DNA of 64,000 nt, taken from Desulfosporosinus metallidurans. Lineage in GTDB: Bacteria; Bacillota; Desulfitobacteriia; Desulfitobacteriales; Desulfitobacteriaceae. Of the stretch, positions 63,217-64,000 are shown piece after piece; position 1 is the stretch's first letter; the number at the start of each line of letters is the position of its first letter. A model generated the notes under the pieces. The model did not search any database. It had not been told where the DNA came from and saw only the letters and a list, made by a program, of their open reading frames with translations. The stretch covers positions 1-64,000 of the forward strand of contig NZ_MLBF01000017.1 in NCBI RefSeq assembly GCF_001936615.1, in the 5' to 3' direction. A program made the position numbers and the translations under genes.

Positions 63217-64000
63217 ATGGAAAAATCCAAGGTCTATTTTACGGACTTTCACGTAACGGCGAAAGAAAATTTGCAGCAGAAGTTGAGCCGTCTGATCAGA
63301 ACAGCAGGGATTAGCCAAATTGATTTTGAGAAAAAATATGCAGCCATTAAAATTCATTTTGGCGAGCCGGGTAATTTGGCCTATCTCCGCCCTAATTTTG
63401 CCAAAACAGTGGTAGATATTGTGACAGAGCTGGGAGGGAAACCGTTTCTGACAGATTGCAATACTTTATATGTCGGTGGTAGAAAGAACGCGCTAGATCA
63501 TCTGGGCTCTGCCTATGTCAATGGCTTTTCTCCCTTTTCCACCGGTTGTCACGTGCTGATTGGCGATGGATTGAAAGGGACCGATGAGGTTCTGGTCCCT
63601 GTTGAATGCGGTGAATACGTGAAAGAGGCAAAAATCGGTCATGCTATTATGGATGCAGATATATTAGTTTCTCTGACTCATTTCAAGGGACATGAACTGA
63701 CCGGTTTTGGCGGTGCGCTGAAGAATATAGGTATGGGTTGCGGCTCCCGCGCAGGTAAAATGGAGATGCACAGCAGTGGAAAGCCCCATGTTTCCCAAAA
63801 ACGATGTGTTGGGTGCGGCATGTGCACAAAGATCTGTGCCCACAGTGCCATTACTGTGACAGAGAAAAAGGCATCCATTGATCACGGAAAATGTGTCGGC
63901 TGTGGCCGCTGCATCGGCATTTGCCCAATGGACGCAATTCTGCCTGCCTCGGATGAATCTAATGAAATCTTGAATAAAAAAGTAGCGGAATACACCTGGG
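63217..64000 (+). CDS. DUF362-domain protein with 4Fe-4S ferredoxin motifs, 3' end outside window
   Basis: Start ATG 63217, nine bases after TTGGAGG; 261 residues are visible. The N-terminal DUF362 part has KIHFGEPGNLAYLRPNFA, FLTDCNTLYVGGR and VSLTHFKGHELTGFGGALKN. After about residue 190 come two ferredoxin motifs, CVGCGMCTKICAHSA and CVGCGRCIGICPMDA. Proteins of this type are widespread in anaerobes, often called 4Fe-4S ferredoxins, and are likely redox or cofactor proteins; the reaction is unknown. Expression is probably controlled by the MerR-type promoter 140 bp upstream. Confidence 0.88.
   Translation, partial: MEKSKVYFTDFHVTAKENLQQKLSRLIRTAGISQIDFEKKYAAIKIHFGEPGNLAYLRPNFAKTVVDIVTELGGKPFLTDCNTLYVGGRKNALDHLGSAYVNGFSPFSTGCHVLIGDGLKGTDEVLVPVECGEYVKEAKIGHAIMDADILVSLTHFKGHELTGFGGALKNIGMGCGSRAGKMEMHSSGKPHVSQKRCVGCGMCTKICAHSAITVTEKKASIDHGKCVGCGRCIGICPMDAILPASDESNEILNKKVAEYTW

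Overview
The window looks like chromosomal DNA of a strictly anaerobic, spore-former-type Firmicute of the Desulfosporosinus/Desulfitobacterium group (Peptococcaceae sensu lato). The inference rests on protein character, strong AGGAGG-type ribosome binding sites, frequent TTG/GTG starts, and the content: ferredoxin-linked 2-oxoacid oxidoreductase, HgcA/HgcB, polyferredoxin membrane proteins and AmmeMemoRadiSam proteins. No rRNA, tRNA, CRISPR array or prophage was recognised.

Layout. 1-9.5 kb: an actin-fold FtsA-like protein (cut by the window edge), a PLP aminotransferase, two large c-di-GMP proteins (PAS-GAF-GGDEF-EAL and GAF-GGDEF), a CmpB-type membrane protein and an HD-domain protein. 9.6-10.15 kb: two gene remnants (3' end of glpK and 3' end of an MFS gene) joined head-on. 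10.2-14.8 kb: ilvB-ilvN and two conserved proteins of unknown function. 14.9-19.9 kb: a BMP-type nucleoside ABC transporter operon with an attenuator-like leader. 20-25.4 kb: Nudix hydrolase, two XRE regulators, a UvrD-like helicase, a small membrane protein and an MBL hydrolase. 25.4-27.3 kb: a broken IS110-family element. 27.3-28.65 kb: hgcA-hgcB, the mercury-methylation pair. 28.7-33.2 kb: DUF1657 protein, truA, exonuclease III, a LysR regulator and the yojF-bshB2 pair. 33.4-45.2 kb: a complete glycogen operon, glgB-glgP-glgC-glgD-glgA plus a GH13-GH77 fusion. 45.3-47.9 kb: 2-oxoacid:ferredoxin oxidoreductase. 48-51.2 kb: a decayed region with a transposase start, PHP and solute-binding-protein fragments, a NifU-like/DUF134/DUF5320 cluster, a decayed second copy of the nad locus and an orphan promoter with a CsoR-type operator. 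51.2-55.4 kb: nadB-nadC-nadA and the divergent regulator nadR. 55.45-56.2 kb: Rpn and IS91-type transposase remnants. 56.2-62.5 kb: an unusual cNMP-binding/AAA/polyferredoxin fusion, the AmmeMemoRadiSam pair and an MFS exporter. 63-64 kb: a MerR-type promoter in front of a DUF362/ferredoxin gene that runs off the end.

How it fits together. Most genes lie on the minus strand in compact operons with 4-35 bp overlaps. Carbon storage (glg), anaerobic 2-oxoacid oxidation (kor), NAD synthesis with its own repressor, and branched-chain amino acid synthesis make up the housekeeping core. Between them lie at least four decayed patches. A dispersed GGGACAGGT-type repeat occurs at five places. The most notable biology is hgcAB and the single-chain sensor/AAA/iron-sulfur membrane protein at 56.2-58.7 kb.
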